The notes: generated by a model not told the origin, from the sequence alone. A DNA stretch of 64,000 bases from Cladopsammia gracilis (GCA_022457155.1 JAJGOT010000124.1:1611501-1675500); one strand, 5' to 3'. Shown: positions 48,689-60,402, counted from the stretch's first letter. Translations and numbers: made by a program.

Positions 48689-49000
48689 TTTGGTGCTTTC
48701 TTCCGGTTACTTCCGGCTTCACAACTTCTTCCCCAGAGCCTTCTCCGCTGACTCTGCTGATACCCTGGGGACGACCTGGTGACGACGTTGGAATTCCCTG
48801 AAACCCGAAACAGAACCCGAAACCCGAAGAAACTAGAACCTAGTTTTCGTTGTCCAGGAGGGATGTGAGTTTTCAAAGTTCTGTGTGTTTAAGCTGTACA
48901 CTGCACGCGTTTTTCCTATTTCCTTTTGCTTTCTGCGTTACCGTATAAAGTCTTTCGATCGTCACCAGGCGTTTCATTCTTTACAGTGTACAACTTTACG
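48689..49000. promoter_or_regulatory. Shared divergent promoter of gene 2 (minus) and TMEM198-like copy C (plus)
   Basis: Only 312 bp separate the two start codons. Two TTCCGG sites 10 bp apart (48701-48716) read as ETS-type CCGGAAG motifs toward gene 2. A cluster of CCCGAAAC / GAAAC direct repeats (48800-48833) resembles interferon-response-type GAAA arrays but with 3-bp spacing. No TATA box is evident on either side. A bidirectional promoter is inferred from geometry and motifs only. Confidence 0.6.
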
Positions 49001-52000
49001 ATGCCATATATCCAAAGCGTGTCGCCGGACTCCAATGATTGCAAACTACATAATTCTTATGACGTGCAAAGTTGTGTTCTAGCTGCCGTCTGCATCCTGA
49101 TTGGAGCTGTTAAATGCTTTTATGGTAAGTTAGAGGCAAAAACTCATTGCAACCATATTTGCTTGATGTTCATGTGATGTGAAACGAAAAAAATTGATGT
49201 TAACAATTGGATATGTATCGAAGCTTAGCTTAAACTTTAGCAAAATTCTCTACTAGAGTTATCTTCCCCCCCCCCCCCGTTGGGGGGGGGGATACTCCCA
49301 TATATGAGCTATATAGGTATGTGCCGCTGTGAATGGTATGGTTTTCAGGCAGTTCAGTCTAGGATAGGGTATGGTAATCAGAGATTTTTGGTCTAGAATA
49401 GGGTATCATTTTAAGCGAAACTGATCAGTTGCGTGAAGAATTTAGTCTAGACAAGGTTTACTGGCAAATGGCATTTCAAAATTGGTACGGCGGGCAGTAC
49501 GACATTTTTACTGACCCCTGTTATCTAATTGTGATAGTGAACAAGTTTCTGGAAAAAAGCGAGTCTGGAATAGGTCTAGGATAGGGTGGGGTTTTTCAGT
49601 GTTTAGTCTAGAATAGAGTGGCAAAATGCAGCTAAAATGGTCTAGTATAGGTTAAGGGTCTCATCAGAGTCCCAGTGGCACACCCCCACCCAAAAATTTG
49701 CAGAGTCCCCCCCCCCCCCTGGTCTTTGGCATGCAGAAGGGGAAACAAATCCTTTTTGAGCCTTCCTAAGCCATATTTTCATTCACTGCTATAATGCATG
49801 GTTCAATTCCTACTGTTACCATCCCCCCCCCCCCTTGGCACAACCCCAGGAATTTGCTTTTTTTTTCACTTGACTTCTTATTCTCCACCCCTGGGAATTC
49901 AGAAAGAGACAATTCCCTTATTAGGGTTTTCCATACAAAAAATGGTTGCATTTAACATTTTTTTGAGGGAGGGGGGTGGTTGGAGGTTGGGAAAAAGAAG
50001 TGGCTGTGTAATAACAATAATATCATTTGTTCATATTAACAGGGTTGTCTTATAAAGGCAAAATAATATTATTTGTTAATTTTGGTTTCTTTTTCAGTGG
50101 AAGGGCTAAGGCTAAAACTTATTTTAGTGCTTTATCAATTTAATTTTTATTTATCTTTGGAAGTATTTACCGGTACTTGATGAATTTATTTCAGGATACC
50201 GATTGTTCAAATTTGTGCTGTTCCTTGTTGGATTTCTGGTGGTTTTTTTCTTCACGTATGTTTTATGTTCTGAACATTTATCTGATGAGCTGCCTGGAAA
50301 CGCTCTTAAATACAAGGATCAGGTACCATATCATAGAATATTTATGAATGTTCCAACAACCCCCAAAACCAGTGGATATTGGATTTGCTAACAGTGACCA
50401 GGGGCATTCCTGGCCAGTTTTTACCAGTAATCCAGGGGGCACAAGTTGAAAAAAGAAAAGGTTAACATAGCATAATATACAGAAAGACATTGCATTGTCA
50501 TTTTGTAGCTAATAAATTAAAAAAAAAAAACTTGTAAGCCATTGCTTACTTGGCCTACAGGCAGGTATGCCCCTGGTGACAAGTGACTCAAATGCACAGT
50601 AATAATTTGACTGCAATTAACACTGGAAAGACAATGGTCAGAGCACAACATTTTTCTGGAATTTGTTAAAATGCAGAAAACTAATATTATATGGCAAGGT
50701 GGTTGCTTCGGGCTACGGAAAGTGGGAGTGGGTGACCTGTGGTTCATCTGTGACTTTGCCTTACCATTATAAAATCTGACAGGGGGGCTTATTAGAGAAG
50801 GGTGCTAAATAGAGGGGGTGGTGTGGGGGTGGGGGGCTTTATAGAGTTTTCATGGTAAATTTTGAAAATGTTTTGGCATGAGAAACTACTGATATACGAT
50901 GTACATTCCACAAAGCAAAGTAACTACTTAAAAGTAAAGTGATTAAAGAGTTATGTGGCATTTTCACCGCTATAATGTCCTTCTATGCTAATGTGTGTTT
51001 GGGCTTTTCATGATCATGCACTCCTTCCCCACTTTGGAAAGGAAGGAAAGATTGTATGACAAACCGAACAATGTCTGTGTAGGATTGCTAACTGTTAGCT
51101 TTCAGATCAAATAAAAACCTAATCAGTGGGACAATCTTGCTCCTAATTTGACTTGCCATTTTTATATACCCTTGTTGACTCTTAAATGTGCTCTGTCAGT
51201 GCCCCCCCCCCCCCCCCACCCACCCACTGTACTGATTTTTAAATGCCATTTGCCAGTAAACCTTGTCTAGACTAAATTCTTCACACAACTGATCCATTTC
51301 TGTGGAAAGTGATTCCCTATTCTAGACCAAAAATCTCTGATTACTACACCCTATCCCAGACTAAACTGCCTGAAAACCATACCCAATTGAAACTATGCCA
51401 TCTAGAGAACTTGAAGGACTCTATGAAGCACATTCAGTGATTCTTTTCATTTCTTGTTTCAGATATCTCTTGGTATCTCTTTTGGTGTTGGTATTGTTGC
51501 TGGTGTGCTAACATTGTGCCTTTTTTATGTTGGACTTTTTGTTCTTGGTAAGTATTAATAACATGTAGTTATTATATAAACTTCAATAAAATATGTACAA
51601 GGATTTCTCCCACCGCAGAATAATCATACAATGTATCTAGAGACAATGATGTGAAGATATCAAGATATCACTGAGAAGAATGAAGATATCAATGTATTTA
51701 TGTTGGCTACCATGTTTACCCTTATTACGGTAAATGTAAAACAAGCTAAAATGATTTTTGTGTCACATAGAGCTTCGCATTTGTTAAGCAATAGATCAAT
51801 ATATGTACATGTAGGAGGAACCCCTATTCTTGGTAAACTTACACTTAAAGGCCCACTTTCACCCAAAATGCTGTGCTGTGACATGAAGTTCGCACTTGAA
51901 TGTGTGCAACCAATCAGATTACACATATGAACAATGGATCATTTCAAAACAAAAACAAATTAATTAAAATTTCAGTGAAATTAATCAAAAAGTAGACGGC

Positions 52001-55000
52001 GATAATTTAGGAAATAGCTGGCAGAATTCGCCGTTTGCCGGCTTCCAATAAAGTCTCTGCATACCATGTTAGAAACAGCTTTGTAGGATGTATAGCTTGG
52101 ATTTTTGAATTGTTATGACATCATGTGCATCCAAACTAAGATATAGGAATCCCTTCCTAGGGCCTTATACTGCACCTTTCAGTGCCTTCAGAGGGTTTGT
52201 TGACTGTTTGTTGTTTAACATGTTTATAGGGGCAACTATGGGATGGTTTGTTGGCATGGCTTTTCTTCCCCTCTTGTACAAGCATTCAGAGTACTTGTCT
52301 GAACACAATTGGCTGCCCTACATTGTTCTTTGTGCATTTGCTATTGCTGGAGGCATCCTTATTCTTTGCATGCAGAAGGTATGACCATGTAGGCTTTTTT
52401 GAGGCTTCTCAGAAAAACACCATAAAAAGTACCAGAATCTTGTTTGATGGCTGAAATGAATTTTTACCCCTAACAGGCACGCGTACCTATTTTAAAACAA
52501 CACATATCATTAATCATTATTCTGTCAGCTCAGTACCCTAAACGGTACTGCGATAATTTTAGATATTAGCACCCTAAGCTGTACCAATCTACAAATTTTG
52601 ACCCCTTAAAAGTACGACCTGCAACCAGCACAGTTATTGTCTTTCACACGAGAGAATATTAACCTTACAAAATCTCTTTTATGACTTATTACAGGTTGTA
52701 ATAATCATCGCCACTTCATTTCTGGGAGCTTTCTTGTTTATCAACGGTGTTGATTACTACTTGGAGAACTGTAAAGCTCTTTATTATTCTTTGAACATCT
52801 TGCATGGTAAGGAACGGTAAAAAATTAATGGACTTCTTGCATGCAAAAAGTAAATTTATGTTCAAATGTTATTATTATTAATGTTTCTAACTCAACTAAG
52901 CATCAAAAGTTGATTTTGTCGCAAGCAAGTTTATATTAATCAACATCGTATCATTGTTTATTGTGTACACCAGTAGGCAGATAAGTCAACATGTACAAGG
53001 CAAGTCTAGATTACTACTTGCGTTAATTATGCTGCATTCTGACACCATGGAGGAGGTGGGGCTCCCATATAAATTGCTGGGGATGATTGTCCACAATTTT
53101 GAAAGATACCACTATATTTTGTGGGTGTAAACCCTATTATAAAGAGATATCAGATATTTTTTCTGGCTGAATACCCTAAAAGGTATCAGAATATAACAAT
53201 GACAATAGTCATTTCCAATTAGTGGTACCAATTAAATCATGAATTTAACATGTAAAGCTTGGTTCCCACTAACAGTGAAGCGATGTAAGCGGAATCATAA
53301 TCTGAATCGCAAGAACCTTACGATCTATTGGAAATCAAAACAACATAAGTGGATAGTAAGTGATGGACGCAGAAGAAGAATCGGAAGGAAAAGGAAACCT
53401 ACTGATCCTTCTGATTCCAATTCAGACTCCATTTTTTTTAACTTACACTAGAACGTAAGGCTCCTTACGCTTCCTCACTGTAGTGGGAACCAACCCTAAA
53501 AGCTACAATGATCACTCCCATCACTGTTATACTGTATGAGATATATATCTGTCCAGTATTTTAAACATTAAGTCACACACACACACATGTTGGTGCATTG
53601 TTATGTAACTGACAATGACACATCCTCTTGGTCTCTTAAAAAATAGACTGAAATGATCATGATGATTATTGTTTCAGATTTTATTACTGTATGTGTATAT
53701 ATGAATTTTCTTGTCTTTCCCATTATTTGCAATTTTTGTTATAGGCCATCGTAACAAGTCTGCTCTGCCACACTGTTGGTATACATGGGTGATTTTTTCA
53801 CTCATTCCAGTCATGTTTGTTGCTGGTGTGATTGTGCAGTTTTGGAAGACTGGAGAAGGCAGTGATCATAGACAAGGTAATGATAGAAAGACAGACAAAG
53901 TTAGACAGACTGAGATACATATAGTGTTATAACAGCTGTTATAACAGCTGGGCAGACAAAAATATATACAGACAGAGGGTCAGACAGATAGACAGACAGA
54001 CAGACACCTACTAGGAGTACTAGCACAGACAAAGAAAGTTGGACAGACAGCTAGAGACGCTAACAATCAGGCACACACACAGTTGCTTGACATAGCTTTT
54101 TGGTATAGTTAACCACACTGGTATATAGGTCACAGTGTTCATGGTCTTAAATTACATTAATGATAATTTTTTTTTATAGACAGCCCACATCACTATGGGT
54201 ACCCTTTATTAGGGCTTTGTATGCACATGCTTGATGCAGGAAAAACGTTTTCTGTTATTTTATGTTTTCTTTGAAGCTTATGCTAGAAGCTCACGTGTTC
54301 CTCTTGTGGGCACACCCATGCAGGATTTTTCAGACCAGGTAAGGAAATTTCATTTAATTATCCTTGCTAGGGCTAATTCTAAGTAGGAAATTTATGGGTT
54401 GTTCTCAACTCTCAAATTTACGGCAGAGTCAATTCTCTGATGTTCTATTGCATTAAGCTGCGGCTCCATGTGCAACTTTTTGTTTGCACAGGTAATGCAT
54501 ATTTTGAAAAATTGTCGCATCACCAGTGTACAACAGAAATTGCATGTGAAGCTACCCATGAATGTGCTTCACGACAAAAAAAAACACAGAAAAAATGTCG
54601 TGACAGTTGAATATTTCGTAACAGCCTCAGTTTTATTTTGGACTCTCAAGGCAAATAATAAGAATAATAAGATTTAAGAACCAAAACAAGGCTTGGGCTC
54701 AATAACCAACCCACCACTAGTCTTTGTTGCAACATTTTTTCACCAAAAGTTGTCACACGTGTAGCCACCACCAAATTTTAGTTTCCCTCCCTTTGCGTGT
54801 CGTACGCTCGCACCCCAAAACCCGCTTCAGCACTCCCAAAAGCGCCGATTGTGCAGGCTATACTGGTCCCTACCGTATCCATATATAAAGGTTTTTGATA
54901 TATATTAACCCTTTAACTCACAAGATTGCTAAAAATCGAAATTCAAGAAAATCGAAAAACAAATGGAACCATACAAAAGTACTGCTGAAGAGGTTTCATT

Positions 55001-55431
55001 TGAATGGTCACACCACAGATTTCATCCACAGACTCAAAAGTTAGAACAAATGGTACCATGCAAAAGTACTGCTGAAGAGGTTTCATTTGAATGGTCACAC
55101 CACAGGATTTCATCCGCAGACTCAAAAGTTAGAACTACACTACCGGTACATGTCTCCATAATTGTCTTTGGGAGTGGAAGGGTTAACAGGGTGTGACTGT
55201 ATATTAAATTTGCACCATAGAGCAGTTTTCAATTGAGTGTCGAAAGTAATCACACAATTACTTTGATTTTGCATTGCGGTTCATTGGATTGTTTACGACT
55301 GCTGTGATTGGTCAGAGTAATTACTTTGGTTTTGGTTTTACGACACTCAATTGAAAACAGCTCTAAATGCATAACCATTAAAAATGGATTTCTTTTTATT
55401 TCAGCAACCCATTTTAACAGACTACGACTAG
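49001..55431 (+). CDS. TMEM198: TMEM198-like seven-pass membrane protein, copy C
   Basis: Eight exons: 49001-49124, 50195-50322, 51463-51547, 52230-52378, 52695-52806, 53745-53876, 54277-54338 and 55405-55431, giving 272 residues. Exons 2-8 are the same length as in copies A and B, and all phases are conserved. Signatures: CVLAAVCILIGAVKCFYGYR across the exon 1/2 join, LGISFGVGIVAGVLTLCLFY, INGVDYYLENCKALYYS and CWYTWVIFSLIPVMF. It is the most divergent of the three (VRG-type substitutions such as FFFTYVLCSEHL in TM2 and a QPILTDYD C-terminus where A and B end in RPI-TA). It shares a short divergent promoter with gene 2. Multi-pass membrane protein; role unproven beyond family links to Wnt receptor phosphorylation in vertebrates. 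A poly(A) signal candidate lies at 55982. Confidence 0.9.
49335..49476 (+). repeat. Interspersed repeat in copy C intron 1, inverted relative to the one in intron 2
   Basis: GGTATGGTTTTCAGGCAGTT ... TGGTCTAGAATAGGG ... AGTCTAGACAAGGTTTACTGGC. The reverse complement is found at 51241-51383 with few mismatches. Poly-C/poly-G tracts adjoin both. Confidence 0.85.
51241..51383 (-). repeat. Inverted partner of the 49335-49476 repeat, in copy C intron 2
   Basis: AAATGCCATTTGCCAGTAAA ... CCTATTCTAGACC ... CTGCCTGAAAACCATACC is the inverse of the intron 1 block. Together they flank exon 2 (50195-50322). Confidence 0.85.
53259..53493. mobile_element. MITE with TTGGTTCCCACTAACAGTGA ends
   Basis: Inverse ends TTGGTTCCCACTAACAGTG and CACTGTAGTGGGAACCAA, plus matching GTAAGCGGAA / CTTACGCTTC-type inner blocks. 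In intron 5 of copy C; the small lysine/arginine-rich frame inside is not supported. Confidence 0.75.
54960..55137. repeat. Tandem pair of an 85-bp repeat (ACTGCTGAAGAGGTTTCATT)
   Basis: The unit AAAAGTACTGCTGAAGAGGT ... TGAATGGTCACACCA ... CAGACTCAAAAGTTAGAAC occurs twice here, once at 31360-31450 (copy B intron 2) and once at 19296-19385 (copy A intron 2). Confidence 0.85.
55221..55363. mobile_element. Internally deleted GAGCAGTTTTCAATTG-family MITE, copy 9
   Basis: Both ends are intact but the middle is reduced to GGTTCATTGGATTGTTTACG, leaving 143 bp. It lies about 40 bp upstream of the last exon of copy C, between the likely branch region and the rest of the intron. Confidence 0.88.
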
Positions 55432-56083
55432 TCAATACATGGAGAAAGAAGAGCACTCTAACAACAATGAATTGAAACAATTATAAAATATTTTGTAACT
55501 TATTTTCTCAAATTCATTGATAATTCATGAAGAAAATTTGGTGAACTTTTGCTTTGAATTTCTCCAAAAATTATTTGTTTGATAAGCTATATCAAAAAAG
55601 TGTCAGTGTTTCATCAGGTCAGCTCAAATCAAACAAATCAAATCAAACATCAAATCAAACGTCAAATCAAATATCAAACAGCTCAAAGTTGGTTAAAAAC
55701 ACTCGGCTGCGCCTTGTTTTTTCAACCCACTTCTCGGTGTTTGTTTATCCTCAGCTGATGAAAATGAACGCATGTCCACCTTGTAAATATAATGTAAAAT
55801 AATTAACATGTAAATTGTTAAGCATAGACATGTTAGTATGTAAGACCAGTAGCTCAGCCAACTGGCTAATACAGTGGATCACCCCACCAGTGAACAACGA
55901 GAACACTAAACACTGGCGGGTAAATATCAATGTTGCAATTACAACCAGATTAAGTATCAAAAGAATAAAGCCTATTCTGGGAATAAATCAATAAAAGAAC
56001 GAAGCATTGTTTTAGCATTTTCAAATTTCACCTTGGACTTTTTAACATAGTAATAATTAGGATACCTTTAAAAGTCTAATTTA

Positions 56084-56300
56084 AGGACCCTTCCACACAT
56101 GTACATGTAAGAAAATATCCGTTTACGCTGTCCACACGTAAACGGGTAAACAGCGTTTTCGAAAATATCCACTTTGGAGGGCGTTTTCGAAACTATCCGT
56201 TAAGGGTGACCGTTTTCATCGTTTACGTGTGGACGGGAGGCGTTAACGCATAAAACTTATGCGTTTACGAACATAAACGTATACGTGTGGACCGGGCCTT
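56084..56300. mobile_element. hAT-like MITE with AAGGACCCTTCCACAC / GTGTGGACCGGGCCTT ends
   Basis: Ends are inverse except for a few changes; the interior repeats CGTTTACG / CGTAAACG and GTTTTCGAAAATATCC units. Related in style to the element at 60209. Confidence 0.75.
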
Positions 56301-56640
56301 AGCCTCTTTCCATTAGATTGGAGATCCTCACTGGAGAAACTGGATCGAAACAGATAGAAGCACACGTGCACTCGACCTTGACAGCTGAAAGATCAGAAAT
56401 AACTGGATCAACAAAATCACTATTCTGAAGATCTAAAGAAGATCGACTGAAAGAAAACCGAGCTGGAGATGGAGCGTTAGCTGGAGTGTACATTAAGAGA
56501 ATTTTAAAACCCTGTAAAATAGTTTGACGAATAAACAAGGAAGCACCTCGTAATGTGCTCCCCAAACGTTTGAACAGCCTTTTCCTGATAATCAAGACAA
56601 ATACAGTCAATTGGAACAGGTGCATCAACAGAGTCCCCTA

Positions 56641-56803
56641 TAGCCCTTTTCGCGGTTAACCTTTCTCATTTGCATTACAATAAAAATCAACGTGGTTGCG
56701 AGGCAATTTCGGGCAATTTTGTAGTTTTTGCCCGAAATTGCCTCGCAATCATGTTGAATTTTATTGTAATGCAAATGAGAAAGGTTAACCGTGAAAAGGG
56801 CTA
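56641..56803. mobile_element. Foldback MITE with TAGCCCTTTTCGCGGTTAAC ends
   Basis: Nearly perfect 75-bp arms (GGTTAACCTTTCTCATTTGC, GAGGCAATTTCGGGCAA and inverses) with a very short loop; TA at each outer end. Confidence 0.88.
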
Positions 56804-57012
56804 TTATGTCAACTGGGTGAAAGTCAACTAGAGATGGAGTTAAATGGGATAAATTATAACTCATATTGCACCAGTCTGGTCAACGCAGCTTGGTATTTTC
56901 CGTCAGTTGGCGGACTGGGTCCGATATAACGACTTGGGTAGTTTTTTTGACCGCGCTCCTTGTCTGTTGGTTGTGGCTGGCGGCCATGAAAGGAGTGGCG
57001 AAAAGGCAGCGA

Positions 57013-57480
57013 ATTAAAGGGACAGTTGCCGCCGAAATAACGAAATTTTGGTTACTTAATTTCCATGTTATATCTCCAGCCTGCGAATACATCCGCCTCT
57101 CATTGCTCCCGGCCGCAAGGGGCGTTCGCGCGAATGCCCCGAGCCACCGAAAGCGATGAGAGGCGGCTGTATTCGCGGGCTTGTTATATCACCAAATGCT
57201 ACGAAATATATAACTGCATTGGATAAAAAGTTTCTATAGAGGAAAACAGAAGCAGTAGTTTGAACAAAACGTGCAGGATTACAAGGATGGAAGTTGGTTT
57301 TGATTTCGTGACGAGCGGTCAAGAAAGCAAAGCTTCCATTCTGATGGAAATTCAATTGAGTTTTTCAGTCCTTATTTCGTCTTTTAAGTTCATTTTCTTT
57401 GCGTTCATCACTTTTAGCGATTTTTTTCTTCCCATTTATCGTGAAAACACGATATTTCCGCCGGGACACTTTCCCTTTAA
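57013..57480. mobile_element. TTAAAGGGACAGTT-type MITE with a nested foldback
   Basis: Outer ends TTAAAGGGACAGTTGCCGCC and GGGACACTTTCCCTTTAA. Inside, 57079-57181 is an independent inverted repeat (AGCCTGCGAATACATCCGCC and inverse). Confidence 0.75.
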
Positions 57481-59466
57481 TGTAACTGAACTCTGTAAAT
57501 AAAAAATAAAGCTAGTTTTCGGTTCTTTTAGCTGAATATTTCAGCGGCAAAAAAAAATAGGGCAAGTACTCTGTATACATCCCCCGAACTTAACAGCTGC
57601 TTTAAACCTTCCGAAAATTTTTGTTACCCAAAAAACAAAAGACGTTAAATTTTCCGATTTTTATACATTTTGGCGGGAAAGTCAGACAGACTAAAGCCCT
57701 ATCAAATCAAGATTATTAAACAAACAAAAATAAGCTGATCGATATTTTTTTATCATTTTAAGCCCTAAATTTCATTTATATTCGTGATAATGTGGTTTAC
57801 AATATTAGCGATAGCGTCTTAATGAAATGATTTTCTTTCCACGGAAATTTTCTTAGGGTAAGGGATAAAGAGTTTCTGAAGTCTTGGGATCATTGAAGAA
57901 AAAAACATACGTCCTTGCAACCCTGATTGTGGTGTTAACAAAGTATGTTCTACCAGAAGCTCATATAAGCTTCTGGTTCTACATACAAACAAACATTATA
58001 TAAAACTTTACACTAACATAAACTATTATTTTTCCGACATTTTTTTTTTCACCTATCTTTTTTTCGCTCCTCTCGACTTTCCCTATCTTATTCTAGAAAA
58101 CAAATTCCAACACGAACTGAGTCGGTCACGCGGTGCATTCTAAATTAAGGCGGGGGTACACCTAAACGCCATTTTTCCGCCACTTGACATGGGTTTAATG
58201 GAAATATCTCGCTCTCTCACGTTTCAAGCAATACAAAAACCCTATGCTTATTTCACTTCTCTATGATATAGGGTTTTTTGTAAATTCGTTTTGGGTGATT
58301 TTTGGGTATGTTTGGGAGGAAATAGTTTTTCTCAAAGGATTGGTAAAATTTAGAGAAATAAGAAATATTGAAAATTTATTGAAGTTTTAAAAATAGAATT
58401 TGTAGTTAATAATTACTAGGCGAACACCAAGTTAGTCCACTAGCAACCTGGGGTGCTCTTGCGTGGGTATCAACTATCTGTTGGTATTCCAAAAATCATT
58501 TTCTTTCTTCTATCCCTTCTTAAAATTTCACTGATTCAAATTTAGGAAGAGTCCCGCCTTATCTGAGCTTGCAACAAGCTAGACATTCCCTCGCCGCGAC
58601 AGAGGCCAACTTTCTTTCACAACTTAGGCCCGGTTTAAACGTCGCCGTTCAGGTCTTGCTCACCTTGATGCTGTCAGTCAAGAGGCCTTGCCTTTATAAA
58701 TTACAAGGGGATAACCTTTTTTTTTCGACTTTCACTCCGATTAAAATGGTGCCTGATTATATTAGGCCCAGTTCAAACGTCGAACTTCACATGTGCCGAA
58801 TCTAATGCAAATGAGCAAAATCTATTGTTCTTGCTCATTTGCTCATCATCGCGAAAGATAAGGGATGGACCATTTTATTCTTGAAGGCGGGGGGGTGAGT
58901 GGGGGGTGAGGGGGGGTGAAGGCGGGGTGAGGGGGGAGTGGGGTGTTCAATTTTTTCGAGCAGGAATTTTTTCCCGTCTTGAGGCTGTGCAAGAATTTTT
59001 ATTGAGATTGTTCCACACTTTTCTATTCTTTGGCTCACAATTTGTTTTCTCTACTTTTGCTGTGCAGCAACCCAACCCCCTAAATGAGACCAATCTAGAC
59101 GCGGTTCAAGCTTTATTTGACTCCTAGAAGACACTATTCTAAAAAAAAAACAGACAAACAAGAGTTAGAGTGACTTTAACGAAGAGTAAAGACTATGTCA
59201 TTGAATGCTCCCATTTATTAATGCACCTTTTCATTGTTATGAACAGGTTATTATATGTAATAATCCGCATAAATGCTCGCTGAAATGGAACAGTAGGTCA
59301 TTATTGTGGTCAGTGAGGTGGAACAGGAGGTTATTATTAAATCAGTGATTTTCTAGAATTTTCTCAATTTAAAACATCAGCATAATTTATTAAAAATTCC
59401 AACATGGATAGCACTCACAACACCCCTGACAAACACTTTTCATGTACGTGTCAACAAAATATGTAT

Positions 59467-59508
59467 TTATTGACTAAGTGGGAGGGCCGGATGGGAAAAT
59501 ATTTGGCT

Positions 59509-59558
<50 letters not shown>

Positions 59559-59865
59559 GAGAGCCAAATATTTTCCCATCCTGCCCGACCTAACTTAGCC
59601 AATAAGTATTTTATCATATGACCAATTTGGAGACAAAATTACTTGAAATTTTAGGGCGCGAGGCCGTCCGCTTTTGTAGTAGGTCCGTACGGCTTTTTCC
59701 GGCCCCGCTCGCGCAAATGCGAACGGCCCTCATACGGGACTTTCATCAATGGTTTTGCAAAGAAAAGGTTCGCAGGGCCGTACGGGTCATATGATAATGA
59801 ACAATACATATGATAATATGTACTTATTGACTAAGTGGGAGGGCCGGATGGGAAAATATTTGGCT

Positions 59866-59915
<50 letters not shown>

Positions 59916-60180
59916 GAGAGCCAAATATTTTCCCATCCGGCCCGACCTAACTTAGTCAATAAGCATTTTATCATATGACCAATTTGGAGACAAAATTACT
60001 TGAAATTTTAATGCGCGCGGACGTCCGCTTTTGTAGTAGGGCCGTACGCCTTTTTCCGGCCCCGCTCGCGCAAATGCGTACGGCCCTCATACGGGACTTT
60101 CATCAATGGTTTTGCAAAGAAAAGGTTCGCAGGGCCGTACGGGTCATATGATAATGAACAATACATCCCTCTGGACCAAT
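59467..60180. repeat. Tandem duplication of a 357-bp transposon-like unit
   Basis: The block TTATTGACTAAGTGGGAGGG ... CGTACGGGTCATATGATAAT occurs twice at an offset of 357 bp with very few differences. Each unit contains an inverted repeat (GATGGGAAAATATTTGGCTC and inverse) around a core that itself pairs (GCGTACGGACCGAGCGCAGC). Confidence 0.9.
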
Positions 60181-60208
60181 AACATACGCCCATACGTTAA
60201 TAGTTTTA

Positions 60209-60402
60209 GGCCCCGTCCACTCTTATGCAGATATTTTTGAATCCGCAACGTTTTTGTTACGGATTAGAAAATATTCGCGTCCACACGTAGCGTATTCGAA
60301 TCGTATTTGCCCGAATTCGCCGGAAACGTGTGGACAGAAGGCCAATCCGCAACAAAAAAGTTGCGGATTCAAAAATATCCGGATACGTGTAGACGGGGTA
60401 TT
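60209..60402. mobile_element. MITE with GGCCCCGTCCACTC ends
   Basis: GGCCCCGTCCACTCTTATGC and the inverse-type right end ACGTGTAGACGGGG, with GATATTTTTGAATCCGCAAC mirrored inside. No coding capacity. Confidence 0.75.
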
